Positions 27,759-37,498 are shown, counted from the stretch's first letter. The stretch: DNA of 64,000 nt from Myxococcales bacterium (GCA_020633295.1 JACKDW010000026.1:1-64000); one strand, 5' to 3'. Numbers and translations: made by a program. Notes: generated by a model from the sequence alone, not told the origin.

Positions 27759-29030
27759 TCACCGTCGCCGCATCGGATCGTGCAGCGGGAGCTCATCAGC
27801 GCGCGCCTCCTGGACGTAGCGCGCGCGCAGCTCCGCGACCAGGTACACCGATCCGCACACCCACAGCTCCCCGCCCCGCGCGAGCAGCTCGTCGCACGCC
27901 CGCGCGAGCGCCGGCGCGTCGGCGCGCTCGTGGACGGCGGTCACGGCACACGGGCTCTCGATGGTGCGAGGCTCGCGAGCCCCGTCGGCCGACGCCCGCG
28001 TGAGCCAGATCGGCGCGCCCAGCCGCGCGAGGATCGCGAGCATGCCGCCCGCGTCCTTGTCCTCCATGCAGCCGAACACGATCGCGCGCTCGCGTTCGCT
28101 CGCCGACGGGAACGCCTCGGCCAGCGCCGCCACGCCGTCGAGGTTGTGCGCGACGTCGAAGACGACCGAGCCATTCCCCCAGGCGACGCGCTCGAGCCGA
28201 CCCGGCCAGCGCACGCCGTCGAGCGCCGCGGGCCCGCGGGCGCCGATCGACGCGCAGGCCGCCGCGACCGGGCCCGCCGTGACGTCGGCGAGCGCCTCGA
28301 TCGCCGCCAGCGCCAGCGCGCCGTTGATCCGCTGATGCGCGCCGGGGAGGCCGCGGGGCGGGCGAGACAGCGGCGACACGACGCGCAGCGAGGCGCCGCG
28401 CGCAACCGCGACGCGCTCGATCACCGCGCGCGCCTCCGGGCGCTGCGGCGCGCTCACGCAGGGGGCGTCCGCGCGGATCACCGCCGCCTTCTCCCCGGCG
28501 ATCGCGGTGATCGTGTCGCCGAGGTAACGCGCGTGATCGTGGCCGATCGAGGTGATCACGGTGACGCGCGCATCGCCGACGCGCGTCGCGTCGAGCCGCC
28601 CGCCGAGCCCCGCCTCGAGCACCAGCACGTCGACCGCGCGCGCCGCGAAGGCGCGCATCGCCGCGAGCGTGATGACCTCGAAGAAGGTCAGCGGGCGCGC
28701 CGATATACATGACTCGATCGACAGGACCGCCTCGACATGTCCCTCGAGCGCTGCGTCCGAGAGCGGCGCGCCGTCGACGCGCACGCGCTCGCCGACGCGG
28801 TGCAGGTGCGGGCTCGTGTACAGCCCGACGCGCAGCCCGGCGCCCGTGAGCGCGTGGGCGCACATCGCCGCGGTCGAGCCCTTGCCGTTGGTCCCGACCA
28901 CGTGGATCGCCGGCACGTCGCCCGCCGGCCGGCCGAGCGCGTCGAAGGCCGCGAACACGGCGTCGAGCTCGAGCTCGACGCCCAGCGAGCGCCGCTCGTG
29001 CAGCGCCCGCTGCCACGCGGGCGCGCTCAC
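27759..29030 (-). CDS. folC: Folylpolyglutamate synthase / dihydrofolate synthase
   Basis: A 423-residue Mur-ligase-like enzyme that adds glutamate to dihydropteroate or tetrahydrofolate. Motifs: P-loop HVVGTNGKGSTAAM (about 43-56), GLYTSPHLHRVGERVRV, LTFFEVITLAAM, EAGLGGRLDATRV, SIGHDHARYLGDT, AGEKAAVIR, and FDVAHNLDGVAALAE. The GTG start overlaps the accD stop (GTGA), so the pair is translationally coupled; accD-folC is a widespread arrangement. Confidence 0.94.
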   Translation of the reverse strand: MSAPAWQRALHERRSLGVELELDAVFAAFDALGRPAGDVPAIHVVGTNGKGSTAAMCAHALTGAGLRVGLYTSPHLHRVGERVRVDGAPLSDAALEGHVEAVLSIESCISARPLTFFEVITLAAMRAFAARAVDVLVLEAGLGGRLDATRVGDARVTVITSIGHDHARYLGDTITAIAGEKAAVIRADAPCVSAPQRPEARAVIERVAVARGASLRVVSPLSRPPRGLPGAHQRINGALALAAIEALADVTAGPVAAACASIGARGPAALDGVRWPGRLERVAWGNGSVVFDVAHNLDGVAALAEAFPSASERERAIVFGCMEDKDAGGMLAILARLGAPIWLTRASADGAREPRTIESPCAVTAVHERADAPALARACDELLARGGELWVCGSVYLVAELRARYVQEARADELPLHDPMRRR

Positions 29031-29968
29031 GCGGGCGCGGCGGACTCGCGCGCGCCGCTGGACCCCGCGCCCGACGCGTCGGGCTCACCGCGCGCCTGCT
29101 CGGCCTCGGGCGAGGGGCGCTCGCCGCGGAGCAGCCGCAGGAGCAGCCCGATGTGATCGCGCAGCTCGAGCCGGCTGACGATGCGATCGATCATGCCGTG
29201 CTCGATCAGGAACTCGGCGCGCTGGAACCCGCCCGGGAGCTCCTGGCCGATCGTCTGCTGGATCACGCGCGGCCCGGCGAAGCCGACCAGCGCGCCGGGC
29301 TCCGTCAGGATGACGTCGCCGAGCATCGCGAAGCTGGCCGCGACGCCACCTGTCGTCGGGTGCAGGCAGACCGAGACGTAGGGGATGCCGCGATCCCGCA
29401 GGCGCCCGCGCGCCGCCGAGGTCTTCGCCATCTGCATCAGCGAGAGGATGCCCTCCTGCATGCGCGCGCCGCCCGAGGCCGAGAAGATCACGACCGGGAT
29501 GTCGCGCTCGAGCCCGCGCTCGAACACCCGCGTGACCTTCTCGCCGACGACCGAGCCCATCGAGCCGCCCATGAACTCGAACACGAAGAAGCCCGCGCTG
29601 ACCGGCACGCCGGCGACGCGCCCGACCCCGCTGGCGAACGCGTCACCCTTGCCCGCGTTCTTCTCGGCCTTCTTGACCCGGTCCTTGTAGGCTTTCTGAT
29701 CCTGGAACTGCAGCGGATCGCCCGAGCGCAGCTCGAGGTCCAGCTCCTCCCAGCTGCCCTTGTCGAGCATCGCCGCGATGCGCTCGCGGGTCGGCAGCGG
29801 GTGGTGATGCCCGCACACCGGGCACACGCGGAGGTTCTGCACGAACTCCTGCGAGTACGTGATCTCCCCGCAGCCGGCGCACTTCGTCCACAGGCCGCTG
29901 CCCATGGACACCTTGTTGCCGGCGGACTCGCGGTCGAGAGGTTGTTTCTTTCGTCGCCACCAGGCCAT
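29027..29968 (-). CDS. accD: Acetyl-CoA carboxylase carboxyltransferase subunit beta
   Basis: A 313-residue protein with the N-terminal zinc ribbon (CAGCGEITYSQEF and VCPVCGHHHPL), followed by the crotonase-like carboxyltransferase fold (FEFMGGSMGSVVGEKVTR, SASGGARMQEGILSLMQMAK, TTGGVAASFAMLGD, LVGFAGPRVIQQTIGQELPGGFQ). It catalyses carboxyl transfer from biotin carboxyl carrier protein to acetyl-CoA with AccA in fatty acid synthesis. A ~25-residue Glu/Gly/Ala tail extends beyond the usual end. It is upstream of and coupled to folC. Confidence 0.96.
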   Translation of the reverse strand: MAWWRRKKQPLDRESAGNKVSMGSGLWTKCAGCGEITYSQEFVQNLRVCPVCGHHHPLPTRERIAAMLDKGSWEELDLELRSGDPLQFQDQKAYKDRVKKAEKNAGKGDAFASGVGRVAGVPVSAGFFVFEFMGGSMGSVVGEKVTRVFERGLERDIPVVIFSASGGARMQEGILSLMQMAKTSAARGRLRDRGIPYVSVCLHPTTGGVAASFAMLGDVILTEPGALVGFAGPRVIQQTIGQELPGGFQRAEFLIEHGMIDRIVSRLELRDHIGLLLRLLRGERPSPEAEQARGEPDASGAGSSGARESAAPA

Positions 29969-30200
29969 GGACGTCTGTCTGCCTTCGCGCGCCGTCGGGC
30001 GGCGTCACCGAACTCGGAGACCCGCCACGCCGTCGCCGCCGGGCATCATCCCCCTGGCCCCGAATGTTGGCAAGCGCCGTTGCTCGCGCGGCCGCGCCCT
30101 GCTATCGCAGGGCCGCGTCACGCCTGTCTCGCCGGCTCCGAGCACGACCGATGAGATCGCACACGCATGGCGAAGAAACGCCCAGAAAGTGAGACCACGC

Positions 30201-31310
30201 GTGAACCCCCCTTCACACCCGGCTGACGCTCCGGCGCTGACCTACCGCGACGCGGGCGTCGACATCGACGCGGGCAACGAGGCCGTCCGGCGCATTCGCA
30301 ACCTGGTCGCAAAGACTCATCGCCCCGAGCAGGAGGGCCTCGACGGGCTCGGCGGCTTCGCCGGTCTCATGGCCTTGCCCGCGGGCTTCGCCGAGCCCGT
30401 GCTGGTGTCCTGCACCGACGGCGTCGGCACCAAGCTGCTCGTCGCGATCGCGCTCGATCGCCACGACACCGTCGGCGTCGACCTCGTCGCGATGTGCGTC
30501 AACGACCTCCTGGTCACCGGCGCGCAGCCGCTGTTCCTGCTCGACTACATCGCGACCGGCCGCGTCCGCCCCGAGCTCGTCGAGTCGCTCGTGCGCGGCG
30601 TCGTCGACGGCTGCGTCCAGGCGGGCGCGAGCCTGCTCGGCGGCGAGACGGCCGAGCTCCCCGGGATGTACCAGGACGGCCACTACGACCTCGCCGCGTT
30701 CGCGGTCGGCGTCGTCGACCGCGCGCGCGTCCGCGGACCGCAGGCGGTGCGCGCCGGCGACATCGCCATCGGCCTGCGCTCGAGCGGGCTGCACAGCAAC
30801 GGCTACAGCCTCGCGCGCAAGGCCCTGCTCTCGCCGGAGCACGCCGGGCTCTCGCTCGACGCGGCGCTCCCCGGCGGCGCCGGCGAGACGGTCGGCGACG
30901 CGCTGCTCGAGCCGACGCGGATCTACGCGCCCGCCTTCTCGGCGCTGCGCAGCCTCGACGCCCGCGTCGCGCCGGCCGAGCAGGCGCTCCGCGGCGCCGC
31001 GCACATCACCGGCGGCGGGCTGCTCGAGAACCCCCAGCGCGCGCTCGCGGACTCGCTCGCGGTCGAGCTCGACCTCACGCGCGTGCCGCTGCCGCCTATC
31101 ATCACCTGCATCTCCGACCAGGGCGTCGCGCCGGCCGAGCTGCGCCGTACCTTTAATTGCGGCCTCGGGATGATCCTCTACGTCGCGCCCGAGCAGCGCG
31201 CGCCCGCGCTCACGGCCCTCGAGCGCGCGGGCGAGGCCCCGATCGAGCTCGGCCGCGTCGTCCCGCGCGAGTCCCCGAGCGCCCCGCAGGTCCGCTTCGC
31301 GGGCGAGTAG
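30201..31310 (+). CDS. purM: Phosphoribosylformylglycinamidine cyclo-ligase
   Basis: From the GTG at 30201 the product is 369 residues, slightly longer than the family norm. It is AIR synthetase of purine biosynthesis (FGAM + ATP to AIR). Signatures: LTYRDAGVDIDAGNEAVRRI, VSCTDGVGTKLLVAI, DLVAMCVNDLLVTGAQPLFLLDYIATG-type block, LLGGETAELPGMY, GLRSSGLHSNGYSLAR, AHITGGGLLEN and FNCGLGM. A GTG at 30189 is an alternative start. It is separated by two bases from the next gene, with which it is probably co-transcribed. Confidence 0.95.
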   Translation: MNPPSHPADAPALTYRDAGVDIDAGNEAVRRIRNLVAKTHRPEQEGLDGLGGFAGLMALPAGFAEPVLVSCTDGVGTKLLVAIALDRHDTVGVDLVAMCVNDLLVTGAQPLFLLDYIATGRVRPELVESLVRGVVDGCVQAGASLLGGETAELPGMYQDGHYDLAAFAVGVVDRARVRGPQAVRAGDIAIGLRSSGLHSNGYSLARKALLSPEHAGLSLDAALPGGAGETVGDALLEPTRIYAPAFSALRSLDARVAPAEQALRGAAHITGGGLLENPQRALADSLAVELDLTRVPLPPIITCISDQGVAPAELRRTFNCGLGMILYVAPEQRAPALTALERAGEAPIELGRVVPRESPSAPQVRFAGE

Positions 31311-31312
31311 CC

Positions 31313-32875
31313 ATGGCCACGCGCACGAGCCAGTTCTACGACCTCATCGTCCTCGGCTCGGACCTCGCCGGGCTCGTCGCCGCCGCGATCGCGTCGCGCC
31401 GCGACCAGCGGGTGCTCATCATCCCCGACGCGGATCCGACGCAGTCGTTCTCGCTGCCGGCGGAGCGCGGGAGCCCGGCGTTCACCGTCAGCGTCGAGAC
31501 GGCCCCGTGCCTCGGCCTCGACGGCGCGCCGGTCCGCCGCGCGTTCGAAGAGCTCGGCACGTGGCAGCAGGTCCGCCGCAGCGTCAAGCCGCTGCGCGGG
31601 CGCCTGCACTACGCGCTGCCCCAGCACCGCCTCGACCTCCGCGCGGACCTCGAGAACCTGTCCGAGGAGCTCACGCGCGAGTGGCCCGGGGATCCGGTCG
31701 AGGACGCCTGGTCGCGGCGCATGGCGACCAGCGAGGGCGCGCTCGAGTTCGCCGAGTCGCTGCTCGCCAGCGATCCGCTGATCGCCGCCGACGCGCTGTG
31801 GGGTCACCGCTTCCGCGCGCGGACCGAGCCGCTGCGCCCGACCCCGAGCCGCGACGACATGGCGCCCCTGCCCGCGCCGCACCCGCTGCGGCGCGTCGCC
31901 GCGGCGACGCTGCCCTGGCTCATCGATCTCGATCCGGCGCAGCTCGACTGGTCGGTGCAGGAGCGGCTCGTCTCGCGCTGGTTTCGCGGCGCCGCCGACT
32001 ACCGCGGCGGCCTCGCCGAGCTGCGCGCGCACATCCTCCAGCGGTTCAAGAGCCAGGCCGGCGACGTCAAGCCCAACCTCCGCGTCGCCGAGCTGCACAT
32101 CAGCCGCGGCAAGGTCACCGGGCTCTCGCTGCTCGGCAAGCGCGAGCGCTACGGCTGCGAGCACCTGCTGCTCGCCTGTGATCCGCGCGCGCTGCTGCTG
32201 GGCGCCGGCGGCGGCGCGAGCTCCCGCGCGGGCGAGTCCGGCGTGCTGCCTACGGGCGCCCTGCCCGAGGCCACGCTCGCCGCGCTCGACGCGGTCACCA
32301 CCGTCGGCTACCGCTACGTGCTCGCGCTCGCGCTCGCGCCCGACGGGCTCTCGCCCGCGCTCGACGGCGTCGTCGTTCATGTCCCGGAGGACAGCGACTG
32401 CTTCGGCGCGTCGTACCTGCGCCTCGCGCCCAGCAAGGATCCCCGCGCGCTGCGGCTGCTGACGATCACGCACGTGCTCCCGGCCGGCGCGGAGCTCGAG
32501 CGCGCGCGCGAGCGAGTGCTCGACGGCCTCGACCGCGCCGGCGTGCTGCCCTTCGTGCGCCCGCACGTCCACGCGATGCTCTCCCCGCACGACGGCCTCG
32601 GCGTCACCGACGGCCTCGGCCGCGCCCACGGGCGCGCGCCGCCGCCGGTCGGGCGCTGGCCGATGGCGCCGCTGTACGCCCACGCGCGCGCCGACGCGCC
32701 GCTCGGCGTCGGCCTGCTCCCGCACTCATCGGGCCTTCGAAACATGTACTTTGCGTCACGCATGACGCTGCCCGGCCTCGGGCTCGAGGGCCAGTTCGCC
32801 GCCGGCCTCACGGCCGCGAGCCTCGTCGCGCCGGCGCCCGCCCAGGGCAAGACTCGCCGCCTGTTCCGCCGCTGA
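31313..32875 (+). CDS. FAD-dependent oxidoreductase, phytoene-desaturase-like fold
   Basis: A 520-residue protein starting at an ATG two bases after the purM stop. The N-terminus YDLIVLGSDLAGLVAAAIASRRDQRVLIIPDAD is a dinucleotide-binding Rossmann unit with a variant Gly-rich loop (GSDLAG). The middle is divergent; the end (LRNMYFASRMTLPGLGLEGQFAAGLTAASL) matches the C-terminal FAD-binding block of phytoene-desaturase/amine-oxidase-like proteins. The substrate is unknown. Tight linkage to purM may be only transcriptional. A basic tail (KTRRLFRR) closes the protein. Confidence 0.75.
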   Translation: MATRTSQFYDLIVLGSDLAGLVAAAIASRRDQRVLIIPDADPTQSFSLPAERGSPAFTVSVETAPCLGLDGAPVRRAFEELGTWQQVRRSVKPLRGRLHYALPQHRLDLRADLENLSEELTREWPGDPVEDAWSRRMATSEGALEFAESLLASDPLIAADALWGHRFRARTEPLRPTPSRDDMAPLPAPHPLRRVAAATLPWLIDLDPAQLDWSVQERLVSRWFRGAADYRGGLAELRAHILQRFKSQAGDVKPNLRVAELHISRGKVTGLSLLGKRERYGCEHLLLACDPRALLLGAGGGASSRAGESGVLPTGALPEATLAALDAVTTVGYRYVLALALAPDGLSPALDGVVVHVPEDSDCFGASYLRLAPSKDPRALRLLTITHVLPAGAELERARERVLDGLDRAGVLPFVRPHVHAMLSPHDGLGVTDGLGRAHGRAPPPVGRWPMAPLYAHARADAPLGVGLLPHSSGLRNMYFASRMTLPGLGLEGQFAAGLTAASLVAPAPAQGKTRRLFRR

Positions 32876-32907
32876 GCGCCGCGCGCTCCTTGCAAGCTCA
32901 GGCAGGT

Positions 32908-34383
32908 TCAGGCCGCGTCGGCGGCGGCGACCGGGAGCTTCGCGCCCCCCTCGCCCGCGCCCGCGTCCGCCCCCGCGCCGAGCGGCGCCGTCTGCCCGCG
33001 CGGCACCGACACGCGCCGCACGACCGAGACGCCGCCGTTGCGCCACACTCGCAGCTCGGCCTCCGCGAGGCGTCGCGTGCCGTCCTCGCGGCGCACCACC
33101 AAGTGCGAGCCGTCGAGCCAGCAGCCCGAGTTGCCGTAGACGACCCCCTCGCACTCCACGAGCTCGCCGCGGTGGCTGTGCCCCATCAGCACCATGGGCA
33201 CGCCCGTGACCTGCCCGACCTCCGCCGCGATCCTCGTCATGTCCTCATGGACATCTCGCTTCTTGCGCCGACGACCGACGCCCCGCATCGCGAAGAAGCC
33301 GGCCAGCAGCCCGAGCGGCAGCGCTAACCACATCGGCGCGGTCAGCAGCCGCGCGATCCCGGCCACGACCGCCGTGACCGAGGCCAGCGTGAGCACGAGA
33401 TCTAACGCGGTCACGCTGAGCACCCCGCCCACGGTCGCCGAGCTGGGCGGCGGCGCCATCGCCTCGATCGCGGTGAGCGCGCTCATCTGTAACCCAGCGT
33501 TCTGGGCGACGCGCTCCAGCCGCTCCTGATGCTCGGTGCGCCCGGCCTTGTCCACGCGCCCCGTGCGGACCCACAGCGCCATCATCCGGCCGATCATCCG
33601 CAGGTACAGCAGCACCACGTAGATCATGAAGCGGAACCCGCGGGCGCCCGCCCAGCGCAGGTAGTCCATGGCCGAGTAACGATCCGGCGCGTCGTAGTCG
33701 ATCTCGGGGACGAGGTTCGTGAAGCCGCGCGTGGCGACCTCGGCGATCGACTGCACCAGTCGCCCCTGCCGCGTCGGCGACAGCGAGGCCTGCGTCGCGC
33801 AGGCGGCGTCGAAGTTGTGACCGTGCTCGATCCAGGCCCCGCCCTCCTCCAGAAGAAACCACGGGACGAAGCGCACGCGACCCGGCTCGAGGTCGTCGAG
33901 TCGGGTGGTCCCGGTCCGCGTGACGGCCTCCGGATCCAGGGGCTCCTCGCGCTCGACTCCCTCCTCCAGACGATTCGCCAGCGCCCGGCGGACCTCCGGA
34001 TACAGCAGCTCGGCGTCGTGGTTGCCGGCCACGAACACGATCCCGTGGCCGGCCGAGAGGAAGCGGATCAGCGCGTCTTCGACCCCCGGATAGGCGTCCA
34101 GCGCCGCGTGCAGGCGATGCACGGCCAGCTCGGCGCCGCGGATCTTCTTGGACCGCGCCCGATCGACCCCCGGGACCAGCTCGATGTTCCAGAAGTCGAT
34201 GAAGTCGCCGTTGACGATCAGCTGCCAGGGGCCGCCCTCGGCGATGTAGTGGTCGAGGAAGCGCGGCAGGCTCTCGTCGATGCGGGCCGCCAGGTGCACG
34301 TACTCCCCCCGAAGCCGCGGCTTCAGGTGCGAGCCGAGGTGCAGATCGCTGATCAGCAGGAGGTCTCGAGAGGGGACGCCCAC
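32908..34383 (-). CDS. Membrane-associated metallophosphoesterase
   Basis: From the GTG at 34383 the metal-binding blocks begin almost at once: LISDLHLGSH, NGDFIDFWN, FVAGNHDAELLYP, IEHGHNFDA and LMGHSHRGELVE, so the calcineurin-like phosphoesterase site is complete but split. About 160 residues between HGH and GHSH hold helices and hydrophobic stretches (FMIYVVLLYLRMIGRMMALWV, LTLASVTAVVAGIARLLTAPMWLALPLGLLAGF region), suggesting membrane insertion or hairpin. It resembles LpxH-like/UDP-2,3-diacylglucosamine hydrolases in motif order but is much longer. The substrate is unassigned. A longer start at 34440 is possible. Confidence 0.82.
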   Translation of the reverse strand: MGVPSRDLLLISDLHLGSHLKPRLRGEYVHLAARIDESLPRFLDHYIAEGGPWQLIVNGDFIDFWNIELVPGVDRARSKKIRGAELAVHRLHAALDAYPGVEDALIRFLSAGHGIVFVAGNHDAELLYPEVRRALANRLEEGVEREEPLDPEAVTRTGTTRLDDLEPGRVRFVPWFLLEEGGAWIEHGHNFDAACATQASLSPTRQGRLVQSIAEVATRGFTNLVPEIDYDAPDRYSAMDYLRWAGARGFRFMIYVVLLYLRMIGRMMALWVRTGRVDKAGRTEHQERLERVAQNAGLQMSALTAIEAMAPPPSSATVGGVLSVTALDLVLTLASVTAVVAGIARLLTAPMWLALPLGLLAGFFAMRGVGRRRKKRDVHEDMTRIAAEVGQVTGVPMVLMGHSHRGELVECEGVVYGNSGCWLDGSHLVVRREDGTRRLAEAELRVWRNGGVSVVRRVSVPRGQTAPLGAGADAGAGEGGAKLPVAAADAA

Positions 34384-34613
34384 CCGTCTACAATTGTACG
34401 CGGGAAGCACTCGCGCCAGGCGCGCGAGACGCCCTCCCAACGCACGCCAGTTGTGGTATAGCCCAATAGAACAGTGTCACTGCCGGGATTCGCGGGATCT
34501 TGTCGCCCGCGCAAGCACGCGCAACGCGCGCTTGCGCCTGATTGATCATTCCCGCGCGTGTCGGCACGGTGTCCACGGGCATCTGTTCGCCTCCTGCTCG
34601 CCGTGTTTGCGCC

Positions 34614-36917
34614 ATGCTGAAACAACTCGCCTTCGCCGCAGTTTTCGCCTTCACGCTGGGGCTGTTCGCCTACAACCTCACGCACTTCATCAAGATCGCC
34701 GCGCTCGGTCGCCCGGCGGATCTGAAGGAGAGCTGGGGCCAGCGGATTCAGAGCCTCATGACCTTCTTCTTCGGCCAGCGCAAGGTCGCGGAGGAGCGGC
34801 GCAGCTACCACCACCTGCTGATCTACTGGGGCTTTCTGATCCTCTCGATCGCCTCGCTCGAGATGTTCATGCAGGGCCTGCTCGGCGAGTGGTTCAACTT
34901 CAGCTACCTGATCACGACCGCGGGCTACCAGTACCTCGCGCTCGTCATCGACTGGGCCAACCTCGTCGTCGTCACGGTCATGGTCTACGCGATCATCCGG
35001 CGCATCGTGCAGCCGGCCTTCGTGCCCATGAGCCTCGACGCGATGCTGATCCTCGGCGCCATCTCGCTGCTGTGCATCAGCCACTTCGGCTACCACGGCT
35101 TCCACATGGCCCAGGCGGGCCACTACGACTGGTCGCACCCGATCTCCGGTCGCTTCGCCGCGCTCGTCGGCGCCCAGCAGCTAGAGCCCTACCAGCGCAG
35201 CATCAATCCTGACACCGCCCACCTCATCTCCGAGACGTTTTGGTGGGTCCACGTCGGCATCCTGCTCGGCTTCCTCAACTACCTGCCCTTCAGCAAGCAC
35301 ATCCACGTGCTCGGCTCGGCGCCGAACATCCTGCTGCGCAACCAGGGCCAGCGCGGCGCGATGCCCAAGGTCAAGCTGTTCGACGACCCGCCCAAGCCCG
35401 AGGACGGCGAGGACGAGGACGACAGCTACGGCGAGGAGGAGGGCGAGCCCCTGATGCAGAACTGGGGCGTCGGCAAGATCGAGCAGTTCACCTGGAAGAG
35501 CCTGATCGACAACTACTCCTGCACCGAGTGCGCCCGCTGCACCTCGTACTGCCCGGCCTTCGCCACCGACAAGCCGCTGAGCCCCATGCACCTCATCCAC
35601 GACCTCAAGGATGAGATGAAGGATCGCGGCAGCAAGCTGCTCCAGCTCAAGGCGCTCGGCGTCGACATCCGCAAGCTGGAGCTCGACGAGCACGTCGAGG
35701 CCGAGGACTACGATCCCGAGAACTACGACCAGCCCGACGAGGACGAGGACGAGGGCGACGAGGACGGCGACGAGAGCGGCGAGGCCAAGGAAGCCGCGAA
35801 GCCAGCGCGCCCCGAGGACGGCCCCAACAAGGACCTCATCGCCCAGATCAAGAAGGAGCTGCGCACGGCGCCGCCGCTCGTCGGCGGGCGCATCAAGGAC
35901 GAGACCCTCTGGGCCTGCACCACCTGCGGCGCCTGTCAGGAGGTCTGTCCGGTGTTCATCGACCACCCGCTCAAGATCCTGCAGATGCGCCAGTGGATCG
36001 TCCTCAACGACGAGACGGGTCGCACCCCGGGTGAGGCCTCGAACGCGCTGACCAACATCACCAATTCAGGCAACCCCTGGGGCATGCCCGAGGACGACCG
36101 CATGGCCTGGGCCGACGGTCTCGACGTCCCCGAGATCGAGGATAACCCCGGCGCCGAGTACCTGCTGTTCGTCGGCTGCGCCGGCGCCTACGACGACAAC
36201 GCCAAGAAGACCACGCGGGCGTTGGTCGCGGTCCTGCGCGCCGCCGGCGTCACCTTCGCCGTCCTCGGCAAGCAGGAGAAGTGCACGGGCGACACGCTGC
36301 GGCGCCTCGGCGACGAGATGAACTTCCAGATGCTCGCCGCCGAGCAGGTCGAGCTCCTGAACGAGAACAAGGTGACCAAGGTCATCGCCACCTGCCCGCA
36401 CTGCTTCCACGTGATCAAGAACGAGTACCCGCAGTTCGGCGGCGAGTACGAGGTCATCCACCACAGCCAGCTGATCACGCACCTGCTCGACAGCGGCAAG
36501 CTCAAGGTCGACAACCCGCTCGAGAAGCGGATCACCTACCACGACAGCTGCTACCTCGGCCGCTGGAACCAGGTCTACGACCAGCCGCGCTCCGTGCTGC
36601 AGGCGGCCACGCGCGGGCGCGGCTCGTTCACCGAGCTCACGCGCAACCGTGAGCATGGGTTCTGCTGCGGCGCCGGCGGCGGCCGCATGTGGATGGAGGA
36701 AGAGCCGAGCAAGCGCGTCAACATCAACCGCGCCAAGGAGATCGCGGAGAGCGGCGCCAACGCGGTCGCGGTCGGCTGCCCGTTCTGCAACACGATGATC
36801 TCCGACGGCATGAAAGCGGTCGGCAAGGAAGAAGAGATCGAGGTCATGGATCTCGCCCAGGTCATCGCCGCGACCCTGCCGCAGCAGGACGACGCGGGCG
36901 CGGAGGCGTCGGCGTGA
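34614..36917 (+). CDS. Membrane Fe-S oxidoreductase, probable ETF:quinone oxidoreductase (HdrD/GlpC-like)
   Basis: A 767-residue protein starting with MLKQLAFAAVF. The N-terminal ~230 residues contain five or so membrane helices of the NarI/DsrM type with His residues that could bind haem. There are two 4Fe-4S motifs (CTECARCTSYCP and CTTCGACQEVCP), separated by a long Asp/Glu-rich insertion (ENYDQPDEDEDEGDEDGDE), then HdrD-like CCG domains (TCPHC; HDSCYLGRW, FCCGAGGG, GCPFCNTM). This architecture matches membrane oxidoreductases thought to pass electrons from electron-transfer flavoprotein to menaquinone in beta-oxidation. No etf genes are in the window, so the partner is inferred. Confidence 0.85.
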   Translation: MLKQLAFAAVFAFTLGLFAYNLTHFIKIAALGRPADLKESWGQRIQSLMTFFFGQRKVAEERRSYHHLLIYWGFLILSIASLEMFMQGLLGEWFNFSYLITTAGYQYLALVIDWANLVVVTVMVYAIIRRIVQPAFVPMSLDAMLILGAISLLCISHFGYHGFHMAQAGHYDWSHPISGRFAALVGAQQLEPYQRSINPDTAHLISETFWWVHVGILLGFLNYLPFSKHIHVLGSAPNILLRNQGQRGAMPKVKLFDDPPKPEDGEDEDDSYGEEEGEPLMQNWGVGKIEQFTWKSLIDNYSCTECARCTSYCPAFATDKPLSPMHLIHDLKDEMKDRGSKLLQLKALGVDIRKLELDEHVEAEDYDPENYDQPDEDEDEGDEDGDESGEAKEAAKPARPEDGPNKDLIAQIKKELRTAPPLVGGRIKDETLWACTTCGACQEVCPVFIDHPLKILQMRQWIVLNDETGRTPGEASNALTNITNSGNPWGMPEDDRMAWADGLDVPEIEDNPGAEYLLFVGCAGAYDDNAKKTTRALVAVLRAAGVTFAVLGKQEKCTGDTLRRLGDEMNFQMLAAEQVELLNENKVTKVIATCPHCFHVIKNEYPQFGGEYEVIHHSQLITHLLDSGKLKVDNPLEKRITYHDSCYLGRWNQVYDQPRSVLQAATRGRGSFTELTRNREHGFCCGAGGGRMWMEEEPSKRVNINRAKEIAESGANAVAVGCPFCNTMISDGMKAVGKEEEIEVMDLAQVIAATLPQQDDAGAEASA

Positions 36918-37240
36918 GCGGCCCGATCGGCGCCGCGATCGAGCGCAAGCTCGGCGATCGCTTCGCGCCCGCGCACCTCGAGGTCATCAACCAGAGCCAC
37001 ATGCACAGCGTCCCGAAGAACTCCGAGACGCACTTCAAGGTCGTCGTCGTCAGCGATCAGTTCGCGGGTCAGGGACTGGTGCATCGTCATCGCGCGATCA
37101 ACCAGACGCTCGCCGACGAGCTGGCGGCGGGTGTGCACGCGCTCTCGATCGAGGCCCTGACACCGGCGCAGTGGGAGGCCCGCGGTGGCGCGATCCGACC
37201 GTCGCCGCCGTGCCTCGGCGGCTCCAAAGCAGATCGCTGA
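36914..37240 (+). CDS. bolA: BolA family protein
   Basis: A 108-residue protein whose GTG overlaps the Fe-S oxidoreductase stop (GTGA). The BolA fold is evident: LEVINQSHMHSVPKNSETHFKVVVVSDQF and LVHRHRAINQTLADEL, with the conserved His in RHRAIN. BolA proteins bind monothiol glutaredoxins with bridging 2Fe-2S clusters or act as iron-linked regulators. Coupling to a multi-cluster Fe-S oxidoreductase suggests a local role in cluster supply. The last ~20 residues are a non-conserved tail. Confidence 0.92.
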   Translation: MSGPIGAAIERKLGDRFAPAHLEVINQSHMHSVPKNSETHFKVVVVSDQFAGQGLVHRHRAINQTLADELAAGVHALSIEALTPAQWEARGGAIRPSPPCLGGSKADR

Positions 37241-37324
37241 CCATCGCGCGGCTGCGCCCTGGGACGCGCGCGAACACCGTCTTGGACCACCGATCCGACT
37301 CGCGGATTTGTTCCACGATCGGGC

Positions 37325-37353
37325 TTGACAGTCGAAGAGCATTAGCGCATCTT
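37325..37353 (+). promoter_or_regulatory. Possible sigma-70 promoter for the tRNA pair
   Basis: A perfect -35 hexamer TTGACA (37325-37330) is followed after 17 bases by CATCTT (37348-37353), a weak -10. It lies about 40 bases upstream of tRNA-Gln in a gap otherwise without features, which makes it plausible for stable RNA transcription. Confidence 0.45.
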
Positions 37354-37393
37354 CCCCTGCACTCAGGGACCTACCGCCCTGGACAAAAAATCT

Positions 37394-37464
37394 TCCCGGA
37401 TCGTCTAATGGTAGGACAGCAGATTCTGGTTCTGCTTATCGAGGTTCGAATCCTTGTCCGGGAA
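37394..37464 (+). tRNA. tRNA-Gln (anticodon CTG)
   Basis: The acceptor TCCCGGA pairs with TCCGGGA. Anticodon stem GCAGA/TCTGC encloses loop TTCTGGT, giving anticodon CUG (codon CAG). The T-arm is GAGGTTCGAATCCTT with the standard TTCGAAT loop. CCA is not encoded. The short D-arm has the bacterial tRNA-Gln look. Confidence 0.95.
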
Positions 37465-37498
37465 TCGGGGTCCTGGCCTGACACACCCCCGAACTTTG

